NCBI RefSeq assembly: GCF_003725795.1
Contig: NZ_RBEE01000010.1
Span: 1-64,000 of the forward strand
From: Pedobacter jejuensis
Lineage (GTDB): Bacteria > Bacteroidota > Bacteroidia > Sphingobacteriales > Sphingobacteriaceae
Direction: 5' to 3'
Length of the DNA: 64,000 bases
Shown here in pieces: positions 50,956 to 60,180 of this stretch (the first letter of the stretch is position 1; each line of letters starts with the position of its first letter). A model generated the notes under the pieces. That model worked only from the letters and a program-made list of their open reading frames with translations, was not told the origin of the DNA and did no database searches. The position numbers were made by a program, and so were the translations under genes.

Positions 50956-51588
50956 ATGAGTTTAATAGAAGCTTTAAACTGGCGCTATGCCGTTAAAAAA
51001 ATGAATGGTGAGCCAGCTCAACAAGAAAAAGTTGACCAGATTATTGAAGCAATTCATCTTGCGCCAACATCTTCAGGTTTGCAACCTTTCAGACTTATCG
51101 TCATCACAGATCAAGCACTTAAAGAGAAAATCACACCGATTGCTTTCAATCAATCGCAAATTACAGATTCTTCACATTTATTGGTTTTTGCAGCATTCGA
51201 AAACTATACTGAAGAAGGAATCGATGAAACTTTCAGTCGTATGAATGCTGAGCGTGGTTTACCAGATTCTGCAACTGATGCTTATAAAGCGCAGCTTAAA
51301 GGAATGGTTTTATCAAGAACCGCTGAAGAAAACTTTAATCATGCAACCCACCAAGCTTACATTGGTTTAGGTGCAGCCATTGCGCAAGCAGCATTATTAA
51401 AAGTAGATTCTACACCAATGGAAGGTTTCAACGGACCTGAACTTGATAAGCTTTTAGGTTTGAATGAAAAAGGTTTAAAATCGGTAGTTTTATTGCCTTT
51501 AGGTAACCGCGATGAAGCGAACGACTGGTTGGTAAATCTTAAAAAAGTACGTACACCAATGGATAAATTTCTCATTGAGTATAAATAA
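50956..51588 (+). CDS. FMN-dependent NAD(P)H nitroreductase-family oxidoreductase
   Basis: A 210-residue flavoenzyme of the NfsB/DrgA type. It opens with LIEALNWRYAVKKMNG (the R-Y-A-V-K-K FMN phosphate motif), then HLAPTSSGLQPFRLIVI, HQAYIGLGAAIAQAALL and LPLGNRDEANDWL. It reduces quinones or nitro compounds with NAD(P)H. It stands alone with a terminator behind it. Confidence 0.92.
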   Translation: MSLIEALNWRYAVKKMNGEPAQQEKVDQIIEAIHLAPTSSGLQPFRLIVITDQALKEKITPIAFNQSQITDSSHLLVFAAFENYTEEGIDETFSRMNAERGLPDSATDAYKAQLKGMVLSRTAEENFNHATHQAYIGLGAAIAQAALLKVDSTPMEGFNGPELDKLLGLNEKGLKSVVLLPLGNRDEANDWLVNLKKVRTPMDKFLIEYK

Positions 51589-51610
51589 GCAATATAAATC
51601 TTAATGTAGA

Positions 51611-51642
51611 AGCCGGTTTTGATAATCAAAATCGGCTTTTTT
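51611..51642 (+). terminator. Rho-independent terminator
   Basis: AGCCGGTTTTGAT and AATCAAAATCGGCT form a stem with one mismatch, followed by a T-run, 22 bp after the nitroreductase stop. Confidence 0.8.
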
Positions 51643-51730
51643 ATGTAAAAAAATGTTAAACCTTTTGGCAGGCTATGCGCTCTATTTATAATTGGATATA
51701 TTTACAACCTAAGTAATTAATTTCCTGTTC

Positions 51731-54460
51731 ATGAAGATTTTTAGAATTTTATTTATTGCAGTTTCATTTTTGTATTTACTAAACTTTACCGCTTCGGCAC
51801 AAACTGACACCGTTAGTATAAATACAATCATAACTAAAACCAATAAAGTTTTAACTGATTATCCCGCAGAAAAAATTTACCTTCATTTTGATAAACCTTA
51901 TTACGCGGTTGCCGATACCGTATGGTTTAAAGCTTATGTAACAGAAAACCAAAATTTCCTATCGGGAATAAGTAAAATCGTGTATGTTGATGTGATTAAT
52001 CAACGTGATTCTTTAATTCAAACTTTAAAACTTCCATTAACTGGTGGCATAGCCGAAGGAAATATTCCACTTTCACTGGAGAACTATACGCAAGGAAATT
52101 ACCACATTAGAGCATATACTTTATGGATGTTGAATTCGGATGATCCTGCTTTTTTTAATAAAACATTTTACATCGGCGAGGCTATAGGTAAAGAAGTTAA
52201 AACGCACATTACTTACAAAAATTCTTCAACAGATAAACAAGAAAAAATTGATGCCAGGATACAATTTAAAGATATAAACAATAAACCTTATTCTAACCGA
52301 ATAGTTAACTGGCAGGTTGTAACCAGTTATACTACAATTGCAAGAGGAAGGGGCACAACAGATGTTAGTGGTTACCTTAACATCAGCATGACGGCCAACC
52401 AAAAGGCAGAATATCAGCTGCAAAAAGGTGAATTGATTACCAGCATTAATACCACAGATAAGGATGTTATAAACAATACCTTTCAGCTTAAGAATGCAAT
52501 CATCAATAAAGATGCTCAGTTTTTCCCGGAAGGTGGAAATTTAATTGCTGGCTTAACCAGCAAAGTTGCATTCAAAGCCGTTAAAAGTGATGGTTTGGGT
52601 ATAAATGCTAAAGGTGTTGTTTCGGATAATGATGGTAAACAAGTGGCCACATTTACTGCGCAACATTTAGGCATGGGCAGTTTTACTATGTTGCCAGAAG
52701 CCGGCAAAACCTATAAAGCAAGTTTAACTTATGCCGATGGAACCACACAAACTGTAAACCTTCCGGCTGTTACCGCTTCGGGCATTTCTATTGTAATTAA
52801 TAATACTGATGATGAAAATATTGGTGTTAAAATCACTTCAAACGATGCTTTTTTTCAAAGTAATCAAGGCAAGAAATTTTACCTTATCGCTCAAAGCAAA
52901 GGAGTTGTTTGCTACGGTGCTCAAACCGCCTTATCTAACAAAGAGTACAACACAACAATACCTAAACTAAAATTTCCATCGGGCATTGCGCAGTTTACGT
53001 TATTTACGGAAAGCGGACAACCACTTAGCGAACGAATCGTTTTTGTGCAACATAAAAATGGCTTGGCACTAACGGTAACTAGTCCGGCGCTTAGCTACGG
53101 CATAAAGAAAAAAGTAAAAATAAATTTAGCTGCTAAAAAAGATGGCTTACCTGTTGATGGTAATTTCTCGGTATCTGTTGTAGATGAAACCAAGGTTCCA
53201 TTTAATGAAGATGGGGCAAGTACAATTTTTACAGGCTTGCTTTTGGCTAGCGATTTAAAAGGATATATCGAAAAACCAAATTACTATTTTAATGCACCGG
53301 ATGCTAAAAAAGCTGCTGATTTGGATGTTTTGCTATTAACTCAAGGTTATAGAAAGTATTCATATCCAGATATTATTGCCAATAAGCTACCAAAAATTAC
53401 TTATTTGCCAGAGCAAGGGATTGAATTTTCTGGAATTTTAAGATTAAGCAATGGCATTCCGGTAAGAAAAGGTGCTCTTTTACTTACCATTCCAGATAAA
53501 CGAATCAACATGGAAGGAACTACAGATCCGGTAGGAAATTTTAAATTTTCAAATCTGGTTTTTAATGATTCTTCAAAAGTAACCATCACTGCAAAGTACA
53601 ATGTGAATTATAAAAACATGACTTTAAGTTTAAACGGTTCTCCTACACCATCAGTAAGTAGAAATTTTAATGGCGCTGATGAAGTGCTTAACATTGATAG
53701 TACCTTAACTACTTATCTAGATAATAGCAAAAAACAATATTCTTATTTGAATACCTTAAAAGATGTAACCATTAAAGCCGCAGCAATACCAAAAGTTAGT
53801 CATAAAGATTACCCGGCATTAACCGGTTTATCTGCAATGGCAGATCATGAAATTGCCGGAGATAGATTAACAGGTTGTAATATGTTCATCAACTGCCTGC
53901 AAACAATGGCAACAGGCACAACATTTATCGATGGTAATTTTTATGTAACCAGAGATTACAATCAGGGCAATAAAACGCCAATGGGTATTTTTATCAATGG
54001 AATGCTTATGGATGTTAATCAGTTGGCAAGCATCGACGCAAATAATGTCGAATCTGTAGAAATCTTTTTAAGAGATGAATTGGGTTTGGTTAACAGAAAC
54101 AATAATGTTAATGGTGTAATTGTAGTTAATCAAAAGAAAGCGCCAAAAGGAACAAAAATATCTAAAAGCCAGCTGTTAGATATGTTGCCAAAATATTATG
54201 AACTTACTTTTTCTCCACAAGGTTACAATAAAGAACGCCAGTTTTATTCGCCTAAATACGATGTGCCAGCAAATTTAAACCGTAATGATTTACGCACAAC
54301 AATTTATTGGAATCCAAAGGTTTTAACAGATAAAACCACAGGAACAACATCTTTTGATTTCTACAATGCAGATGGTAAAGGGCAGTACAAAGTTGTTGTT
54401 GAAGGTATTGATGCTAATGGAAATATCGGACGATCGATTTTTAGGTACACCGTTAAATAA
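51731..54460 (+). CDS. Large exported MG2-domain surface protein with TonB-plug-like C-terminus
   Basis: A 909-residue protein with a signal peptide (LNFTASAQ). The first domain has AEKIYLHFDKPYYAVADTVWFKAYV, the MG2 (alpha-2-macroglobulin-type) phrase found in many Bacteroidota surface proteins. Further Ig-like domains run to about 700, with FFPEGGNLIAGLTSKVAFKA in the middle. Residues about 715-800 (GIFINGMLMDVNQLASIDANNVESVEIFLRDE) resemble a TonB-dependent receptor plug. It is probably a large outer-membrane-associated protein; a glycan or protein ligand cannot be named. It is transcribed alone. Confidence 0.75.
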   Translation: MKIFRILFIAVSFLYLLNFTASAQTDTVSINTIITKTNKVLTDYPAEKIYLHFDKPYYAVADTVWFKAYVTENQNFLSGISKIVYVDVINQRDSLIQTLKLPLTGGIAEGNIPLSLENYTQGNYHIRAYTLWMLNSDDPAFFNKTFYIGEAIGKEVKTHITYKNSSTDKQEKIDARIQFKDINNKPYSNRIVNWQVVTSYTTIARGRGTTDVSGYLNISMTANQKAEYQLQKGELITSINTTDKDVINNTFQLKNAIINKDAQFFPEGGNLIAGLTSKVAFKAVKSDGLGINAKGVVSDNDGKQVATFTAQHLGMGSFTMLPEAGKTYKASLTYADGTTQTVNLPAVTASGISIVINNTDDENIGVKITSNDAFFQSNQGKKFYLIAQSKGVVCYGAQTALSNKEYNTTIPKLKFPSGIAQFTLFTESGQPLSERIVFVQHKNGLALTVTSPALSYGIKKKVKINLAAKKDGLPVDGNFSVSVVDETKVPFNEDGASTIFTGLLLASDLKGYIEKPNYYFNAPDAKKAADLDVLLLTQGYRKYSYPDIIANKLPKITYLPEQGIEFSGILRLSNGIPVRKGALLLTIPDKRINMEGTTDPVGNFKFSNLVFNDSSKVTITAKYNVNYKNMTLSLNGSPTPSVSRNFNGADEVLNIDSTLTTYLDNSKKQYSYLNTLKDVTIKAAAIPKVSHKDYPALTGLSAMADHEIAGDRLTGCNMFINCLQTMATGTTFIDGNFYVTRDYNQGNKTPMGIFINGMLMDVNQLASIDANNVESVEIFLRDELGLVNRNNNVNGVIVVNQKKAPKGTKISKSQLLDMLPKYYELTFSPQGYNKERQFYSPKYDVPANLNRNDLRTTIYWNPKVLTDKTTGTTSFDFYNADGKGQYKVVVEGIDANGNIGRSIFRYTVK

Positions 54461-54489
54461 AAAAGCCGATACTGAGATTGCCAGTTAGC

Positions 54490-54675
54490 CTGAGTCTATT
54501 TAAACTTAATTAATTTGCAGTTTTAATGCTGCATTGCTTGTTCGACACGTCCTGCTGAATTTATTTCAGCATCTTTCCTACAAAAAGGATTCTGAAATAA
54601 ATTCAGGGTGACGTAAACTAAAAAAAGCAGCTTATTAATCATTTGAATGATAATTAATAATCGAAATCAGGGAAT
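54490..54675. repeat. Dispersed intergenic repeat, copy C
   Basis: It shows the central hairpin (ctgctgaatttatttcagca), atctttcct, the second arm (tgaaataaattcagg), cgtaaactaaaaaaagcag and attaataatcgaaatcagg. It is the most complete copy and lies between two convergent genes. Confidence 0.7.
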
Positions 54676-54751
54676 TAGATAAAACTTATCTTTCTTAATA
54701 AAGATGCTCCCTACCTTAAAATGAAGTAGTGGCATCGCTATACTAAAACAT

Positions 54752-55714
54752 CTAATCGGTTACTCTACTTGGTAAAGCATCTCCATTTAGCGCTGCAATA
54801 ATATTTTTGGCTACCAAGTTTGCCATTGCACTTCTGGTTTCTTCCGTTGCAGAGCCAATATGAGGTAAAACCGCAACACTTTCCATATTTAATAATGGAT
54901 TATCAGCGCTCATTGGTTCAGGGTTGGTAACATCTAAACCTGCACCCCATATCAATTTCTGTTCTAAAGCATGTATCAAATCTTCCTCGTTATGAATGCC
55001 ACCTCTTGCAGTATTTATAAAAATAGATTGAGGTTTCATTTTTTCAAAAGCAGTAGCATCAAATTTATTTTTTGTTTCCTTAGTAAGGGCTGTATGGACT
55101 GAAATAACATCACTCTCTGCAAGTAATTCCTCAAAAGAAACATACTTGGCTCCTATCTCTTTTTCGGCTTCCGGGTTTTGGTTTCTATTGTTGTAAATCA
55201 CTTTCATTTTATAGGCACCAATGCACTTCTTGGCCATTTCGAGTCCGATATTGCCTAAACCAAATATGCCTAAAGTTTTGCCGTTCAACTCTATGCCGAG
55301 TTCGGGTGTTGGTTCATAATTTTGCCATTGCCCTTTAATGATTTTTTTATGTAAGTAAAATGCTTTTCTCGAAACGGCAAGCATCAGTAAAAATGCGGTA
55401 TCGGCAGTTGCACCACTCAAAACACCTGGCGTATTACCTATCGGGATGTTTAATTTATTTGCTTCTGCAACATCCACATTATCATAACCAACAGAATGTA
55501 AGGCAATAACTTTTAAATGTTTGCAGGCATTAAGAAAATCTGCATTGATTTTATTTGGTCCAACGCTAACCAATCCATCTACGTTTTTACAAGCTTCTAT
55601 TAACTCTGAGGCAGTAATTTGTCTGGATTCCTTCCATTGAGTTACTTCAATATTGTTTTCTTCTAATAAGGTTAAACCACTTTTAGCTATTCTGCCGCTT
55701 ATAAAAACTTTCAT
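54752..55714 (-). CDS. D-2-hydroxyacid dehydrogenase (glyoxylate/hydroxypyruvate reductase type)
   Basis: A 320-residue NAD(P)-dependent dehydrogenase. The Rossmann domain has GKTLGIFGLGNIG. The catalytic set is Arg in NTARGGI, Glu in NPEPM and His in LPHIGSATEETR. The substrate-binding half has LVSVGPNKINAD and HSVGYDNVDV. The HIGSATEET phrase points to the GhrB/glyoxylate reductase branch rather than phosphoglycerate dehydrogenase. It is transcribed separately from the receptor cluster. Confidence 0.92.
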   Translation of the reverse strand: MKVFISGRIAKSGLTLLEENNIEVTQWKESRQITASELIEACKNVDGLVSVGPNKINADFLNACKHLKVIALHSVGYDNVDVAEANKLNIPIGNTPGVLSGATADTAFLLMLAVSRKAFYLHKKIIKGQWQNYEPTPELGIELNGKTLGIFGLGNIGLEMAKKCIGAYKMKVIYNNRNQNPEAEKEIGAKYVSFEELLAESDVISVHTALTKETKNKFDATAFEKMKPQSIFINTARGGIHNEEDLIHALEQKLIWGAGLDVTNPEPMSADNPLLNMESVAVLPHIGSATEETRSAMANLVAKNIIAALNGDALPSRVTD

Positions 55715-55753
55715 GTATTTATTAACAGCTAAAATATAAGGTTGTTTAATTTA

Positions 55754-56553
55754 TTATGGAACTACAATGTTTAATCGCTGATAAGTATGTGCGCTAAAAT
55801 AACCTAAGGCACCGTTCGATATATTTGATGTTGGATTTGCAGGTGTTGTACCCTGGTTTGGTCCTCTACCGGTTTGCGAACTTAAGGCATACCAATAATC
55901 GAATATATTCGAATCTATGGTTTCCATCTCCACAACAACTTTATCGCCCTTTACCAAATCCTCGTCGTCATCATCATCATTCGAATAAAAAGTTGTGTTC
56001 TTAAACTGTTTCCATCGGTAAGTCTATCATTATTAACATAAATGCGATCTGAGATGACATCATTCACATATAAATTGAAATGGTAAAAATTTTCGACGCC
56101 TACCGGGTCTTTCAAAAAAGCTGCGATGGTTTTCCTTTCATTACCAAAAAATGAATTTGAAATAATCCCAATAGAATCTAATTTAACCAGGGTGGGCATT
56201 TTAGAAATTGCCGTGTAGGTTTTACCTTCTGCCACAACCTTCATGTTATACGTAACCCCAACAACGCCTCGCATATTTAATGTGTAAATTCCAGGTTGGC
56301 TCTCTGTGAAAACGTAATTATTTCCTCTAGAATCGGTTACCGTAACAGCTGCTCCGCTTACCGCCGGAAAAATGCTTTTGCTATCGTAAGATACAGATTT
56401 ACTGATTTTGATTTGTTGTACGCTTAACCTATCGGTGATGTTTGCTTCAATTACCAGTTGAGGTTCGGCATTATTGGTATCAACTTCAATAATTTTCTTA
56501 CATGATGTAAAAATCATGCTGAATAAAGAGATGTATAAAATGAGTTTCTTCAT
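55754..56553 (-). pseudogene. DUF4249 lipoprotein gene with a frameshift
   Basis: The first frame encodes 200 residues: lipobox FTSC (Cys18), then AEPQLVIEANITDRLSVQQIKISKS and AVTVTDSRGNNYVFTES, typical of DUF4249. The frame ends in an unnatural MMMMTTRIW. Shifted by one base, the sequence instead reads KNTTFYSNDDDDDEDLVKGDKVVVEMETIDS and continues to the end of the family (FDYWYALSSQTG...). The break is near 56001-56010, consistent with loss of one A in an A/T run. DUF4249 proteins accompany TonB receptors like the one 4 bp upstream. It could be a true mutation, phase variation or a sequencing error. Confidence 0.75.
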
Positions 56554-56557
56554 GGTA

Positions 56558-58882
56558 TTAAAATTTAAAATTCCAGGTTATTGAAGGAATTAAACCAAAT
56601 AATGATGTTTGTTCGGCAACAGTTCTGCTTGGATCGTTGGGGTCGTTAATAAATTCTATCGAGTAAGGGTTTTTTCTTCCTAAAGCATTGTAAACCCCAA
56701 AATTCCAGCTGGATTGGAATCTTCCGGTATTTTTTCCTTCAAGCGTAGCGCTTAAATCCAACCGCATGTTATAAGGCATTCGTCCGGCGTTTCTTTCTGT
56801 ATAATAATAAATTGTTTGGCTGTTTACCACATACTTACCTGCCGGGAATGTTACTGCATTACCGGTACTGTAAATAAAGCTCGAAGAAAATGTCCATCTC
56901 TTGTTCAGATTGTAAATCCCTACTACCGAGACATCATGCGTTCTATCCTGCCTTGCCGGGAAATAATTTCCGTTGTTCAACTCGGCAAATTTTCTTTCGG
57001 TACGGGATAAAGTATAGCCAACCCAGCCGTTAAGTTTGCCAAACTTCTTTTTAAAAAATAATTCCAAACCATAAGCCCTTCCGGTTCCGTAAAGTAATTC
57101 TGATTCTATATTGCTATTTGCAAGCAACTGAGCTGCATTTTTATAATCAATTTGGTTTTGCAGCCATTTATAATAGACCTCTCCAGATAATTCGTAGTTG
57201 TTATCTTCCAAATTTTTAAAATAACCCAATGAAACTTGATCTGCAATTTCAGGCTTGATATTATTACTGCTTAACACATATTGATCCGTCGGAGAACTGG
57301 AAGTTGCATTTGTTAAAATATGAATGTTTTGTGTGTTTCGATTGTATGATGCTTTGACTGAATTTTCTTCATTAAACAAATAACTTAACGAAAAACGTGG
57401 CTCCAAATTAAGGTAGTTTTTATAAAATCTACCGCTCTCGGCTCTGTCGGTCGCCAAGATGTTCCCTGCATTATCATACGTACTAAAATTACCAGGACCT
57501 AATAACGAAAACGCTGCAAGGCGAAGACCATATAGAAAATTTAGTTTTTCGGTAACTGCCCATTCATCAGAAACATAGGCTGCTGTTTCCAAGCCATAAC
57601 GTTTTTGTTGTGTGAGTGGATTTACCTGCGATTCTTGCGTAGTGGTAATATCAATTGGAGAAATACGGTGATGGGTGGCGTTTAAACCAAAACGAATGGT
57701 GTGTTTGTTGCTAAAATATTGAAAATCCTGTTTGAAATTAAAATCGCGAACTAGCGATGTTGCTTTAAAATTAGTAACGTCGTTTAACAGTCTAACCGTA
57801 TAGTTGTAGTTGTTGTAAATTAATGATGTATTTGAGAAAAGCCTATCGCTAAAAATATGGTTTAAACGCAGGGTTGTAGTAACGTTACCCCAATTGTTTT
57901 CAAACAAATCTTTTACGCCAATATTATCCTTACCAAAATAGCCAGACAAATAAATGGTGTTTTTATCGTCTATTTTGTAATTGGCTTTGGCGTTGATGTC
58001 ATAAAAATTAAGGGTACTTCCATTAATTGCCGAATCGGGCGATAGCCTTAAAAACAAATCGATATAAGTTCTTCGAAAACTCACCATAAAAGAGCCTTTG
58101 TCTTTTACAATCGGTCCTTCGGCTTTAAACCTCGATGCGATTAAACCAATACCACCCTGAAACTTAAATTCTTTATTGTTACCGTCATCCATCTTAACAT
58201 CTAAAACAGATGACAACCTACCACCATATTGTGCAGGCATTCCACCTTTGTAAAGACTAACATCTTTAATTGCATCGGCATTAAAGGTTGAAAAGAAGCC
58301 TAACAAATGCGATGAATTGTAAACTACGGCTTCATCGAGGATAATTAAATTCTGATCCGCAGCACCGCCACGAACGTAAAAACCCGTATTACCTTCGCCG
58401 CCTGATTTTACACCGGGTAACAATTGTATCGTTTTTAAAATATCTTTTTCACCCAGCAAAACAGGAATGGAATTTAGAGATTTCATATCAACCCGCTCTA
58501 AACCCATTTGTGCGCTACGAACATTTTCATTTTTTCGATTTGCTGCACTTACGGTAACCTCATCTAAATCATTAGCCGATTTAAGCTCTTCGTTTAACTT
58601 AATATCTCTATTTAAAGTGATGGTTCTAGTGATGGAAACATAACCCGTATAACTAACTACCACGGTGTATTCGCCTTCGGGTTGCGTTAATGCATAATAG
58701 CCATAAGCATTTGTTAACGTACCGGTTGATGTTTTTCCAACCAATTTAACTGTGGCGCCGATTAACGTTTCTCCTGTACCAGCATCGCGAATTGTGCCGC
58801 TTAGGTTATATTTATTTTGTGCCGCCGCGAAATTGTAAAAAAATAAAAGTAAAAAAAATGGCAGGTAATGTTTTATCGGCAT
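56558..58882 (-). CDS. TonB-dependent receptor with carboxypeptidase-like N-terminal domain
   Basis: A 774-residue outer-membrane transporter. The signal peptide ends NFAAAQN. A CarboxypepD_reg-like domain (about 24-105: LSGTIRDAGTGETLIGATVKL, GYYALTQPEGEYTVVVSYTGY) precedes the plug (about 120-225: LLPGVKSGGEGNTGFYVRGGAADQNLIILDEAVVY) and a barrel ending in a terminal Phe (TWNFKF). It belongs to the class paired with DUF4249 rather than SusD. The DUF4249 partner starts 4 bp after its stop. It probably takes up a nutrient such as iron chelates or a peptide; the substrate cannot be read from the sequence. Confidence 0.92.
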   Translation of the reverse strand: MPIKHYLPFFLLLFFYNFAAAQNKYNLSGTIRDAGTGETLIGATVKLVGKTSTGTLTNAYGYYALTQPEGEYTVVVSYTGYVSITRTITLNRDIKLNEELKSANDLDEVTVSAANRKNENVRSAQMGLERVDMKSLNSIPVLLGEKDILKTIQLLPGVKSGGEGNTGFYVRGGAADQNLIILDEAVVYNSSHLLGFFSTFNADAIKDVSLYKGGMPAQYGGRLSSVLDVKMDDGNNKEFKFQGGIGLIASRFKAEGPIVKDKGSFMVSFRRTYIDLFLRLSPDSAINGSTLNFYDINAKANYKIDDKNTIYLSGYFGKDNIGVKDLFENNWGNVTTTLRLNHIFSDRLFSNTSLIYNNYNYTVRLLNDVTNFKATSLVRDFNFKQDFQYFSNKHTIRFGLNATHHRISPIDITTTQESQVNPLTQQKRYGLETAAYVSDEWAVTEKLNFLYGLRLAAFSLLGPGNFSTYDNAGNILATDRAESGRFYKNYLNLEPRFSLSYLFNEENSVKASYNRNTQNIHILTNATSSSPTDQYVLSSNNIKPEIADQVSLGYFKNLEDNNYELSGEVYYKWLQNQIDYKNAAQLLANSNIESELLYGTGRAYGLELFFKKKFGKLNGWVGYTLSRTERKFAELNNGNYFPARQDRTHDVSVVGIYNLNKRWTFSSSFIYSTGNAVTFPAGKYVVNSQTIYYYTERNAGRMPYNMRLDLSATLEGKNTGRFQSSWNFGVYNALGRKNPYSIEFINDPNDPSRTVAEQTSLFGLIPSITWNFKF

Positions 58883-58973
58883 AAAGAGAAAATGTAATTA
58901 CAATTGAAATGCAAATGTACAAATTACAGTTCTCTAAATTAACGGATAAATTTATACCAGTATAAACAAATTA

Positions 58974-60167
58974 TTACTGATCAGGATAGATGCCAATATG
59001 GTGCGAACGTAGCAAATAAGGATTTATATTTTTATTTCCAGCCGTTTGGAAAGATATTAATTTTGATGCTTGCATTGGCATGTGGCAGTTAATACAGTTT
59101 GCTTTTAAAGTACCTTTCGCTAAAGTTTTTGCGCTGTGTTTTTGTGTTTGATGGCAACTCATGCATTTTTGAGCATATACCAGCATGTTACCTTTTACAT
59201 TTTCATGCGTGTTGTGGCAAGATTGGCAAGTCATTTCACTTTTTTGGTAACAGATACTGCCTTTTAACATGGCAGTTTGGTTCCCATGAACATCGGGATT
59301 GTCGCCACTAAAAGAAACAAAATCTTGTGCATAAAAGTTGTCAAGATTATCTCCCGGCTTAAAATTAAAAACATCTTGAATACTTGTTAGCGTATTGCCC
59401 GAATGGCAAACGCCACAAGCATCCATTTTTTGTTTTCTACTTAAGGTTTTGTAAATGGCAATAAATTTAGGTTTCTTTTCTTCGGGATTTTCTAAGTGAA
59501 AAACTACATGTTCTTTAGCCGGACCATGGCAACGTTCGCAGTCTATTCCGCTAATTAAAGTTCCTTTTTGCAAGTCTTCTTCTATAGCTAGCGAAGTAGT
59601 TTCTTTGGCTTCTGTTTTAATAAATGAGCTGTGGCATTGCAAACAACGTTTTGTAATTGGTCTATCGAAATACATCGCATTTGCAGGAAAACCTGGACTA
59701 TTGGCCCAGGTATTAATTTCCGAGAAGTGTGATAATGGCAACTGAAATAATTTATTACCCTTCCAATAGGCGTAGGTAAATGCTTTCTCTCCCGAACCAA
59801 AAGCAATATCAAATCGTTCTACTCTAACTTGCTTGCCATCGATGTAGCCAACCTGGTAAAACCCGCTATCTCTTCGTTCTACTTTAATTTTCAGCCGTTC
59901 GTTAAAGGCAAAAGTATTATCATCAGCAGTAACCAACTTTGCAAGTTTTTTGTTATCTACACTACCAGAACTTAATCCATGTGCATTATGCACAAATGAT
60001 TTGGAAACATCAGCATGGCATTTAACGCAGCTTGCAGCACCGGCATAATTTTCTCCCCTAGCATCGGGTGGTATTTTATCAGCCTCAGTCATACAACGCG
60101 AAAGTGCCAGGATGACCAGCATCATGACACCTAAAATAAAAATTACGCGTTTGTTACCTTTTAACAC
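58974..60167 (-). CDS. Seven-haem c-type cytochrome, membrane anchored
   Basis: A 397-residue exported protein with one N-terminal hydrophobic anchor and seven CxxCH haem-binding motifs: CVKCH, CLQCH, CERCH, CGVCH, CQSCH, CMSCH and CINCH. This pattern resembles cytochrome c554 / multihaem NrfA-associated electron carriers; catalytic residues of nitrite reductase are not visible. It would carry electrons in the periplasm. Its start lies 13 bp after the stop of the GH5 gene on the same strand, so it appears to be co-transcribed with the glycosidases. Confidence 0.88.
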   Translation of the reverse strand: MLKGNKRVIFILGVMMLVILALSRCMTEADKIPPDARGENYAGAASCVKCHADVSKSFVHNAHGLSSGSVDNKKLAKLVTADDNTFAFNERLKIKVERRDSGFYQVGYIDGKQVRVERFDIAFGSGEKAFTYAYWKGNKLFQLPLSHFSEINTWANSPGFPANAMYFDRPITKRCLQCHSSFIKTEAKETTSLAIEEDLQKGTLISGIDCERCHGPAKEHVVFHLENPEEKKPKFIAIYKTLSRKQKMDACGVCHSGNTLTSIQDVFNFKPGDNLDNFYAQDFVSFSGDNPDVHGNQTAMLKGSICYQKSEMTCQSCHNTHENVKGNMLVYAQKCMSCHQTQKHSAKTLAKGTLKANCINCHMPMQASKLISFQTAGNKNINPYLLRSHHIGIYPDQ

Positions 60168-60180
60168 AAGTGCTTTCTGC

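Noticed and set aside
55754..55957. Separate 67-codon gene behind DUF4249
   Set aside because: It is the frameshifted C-terminal end of the same DUF4249 gene.
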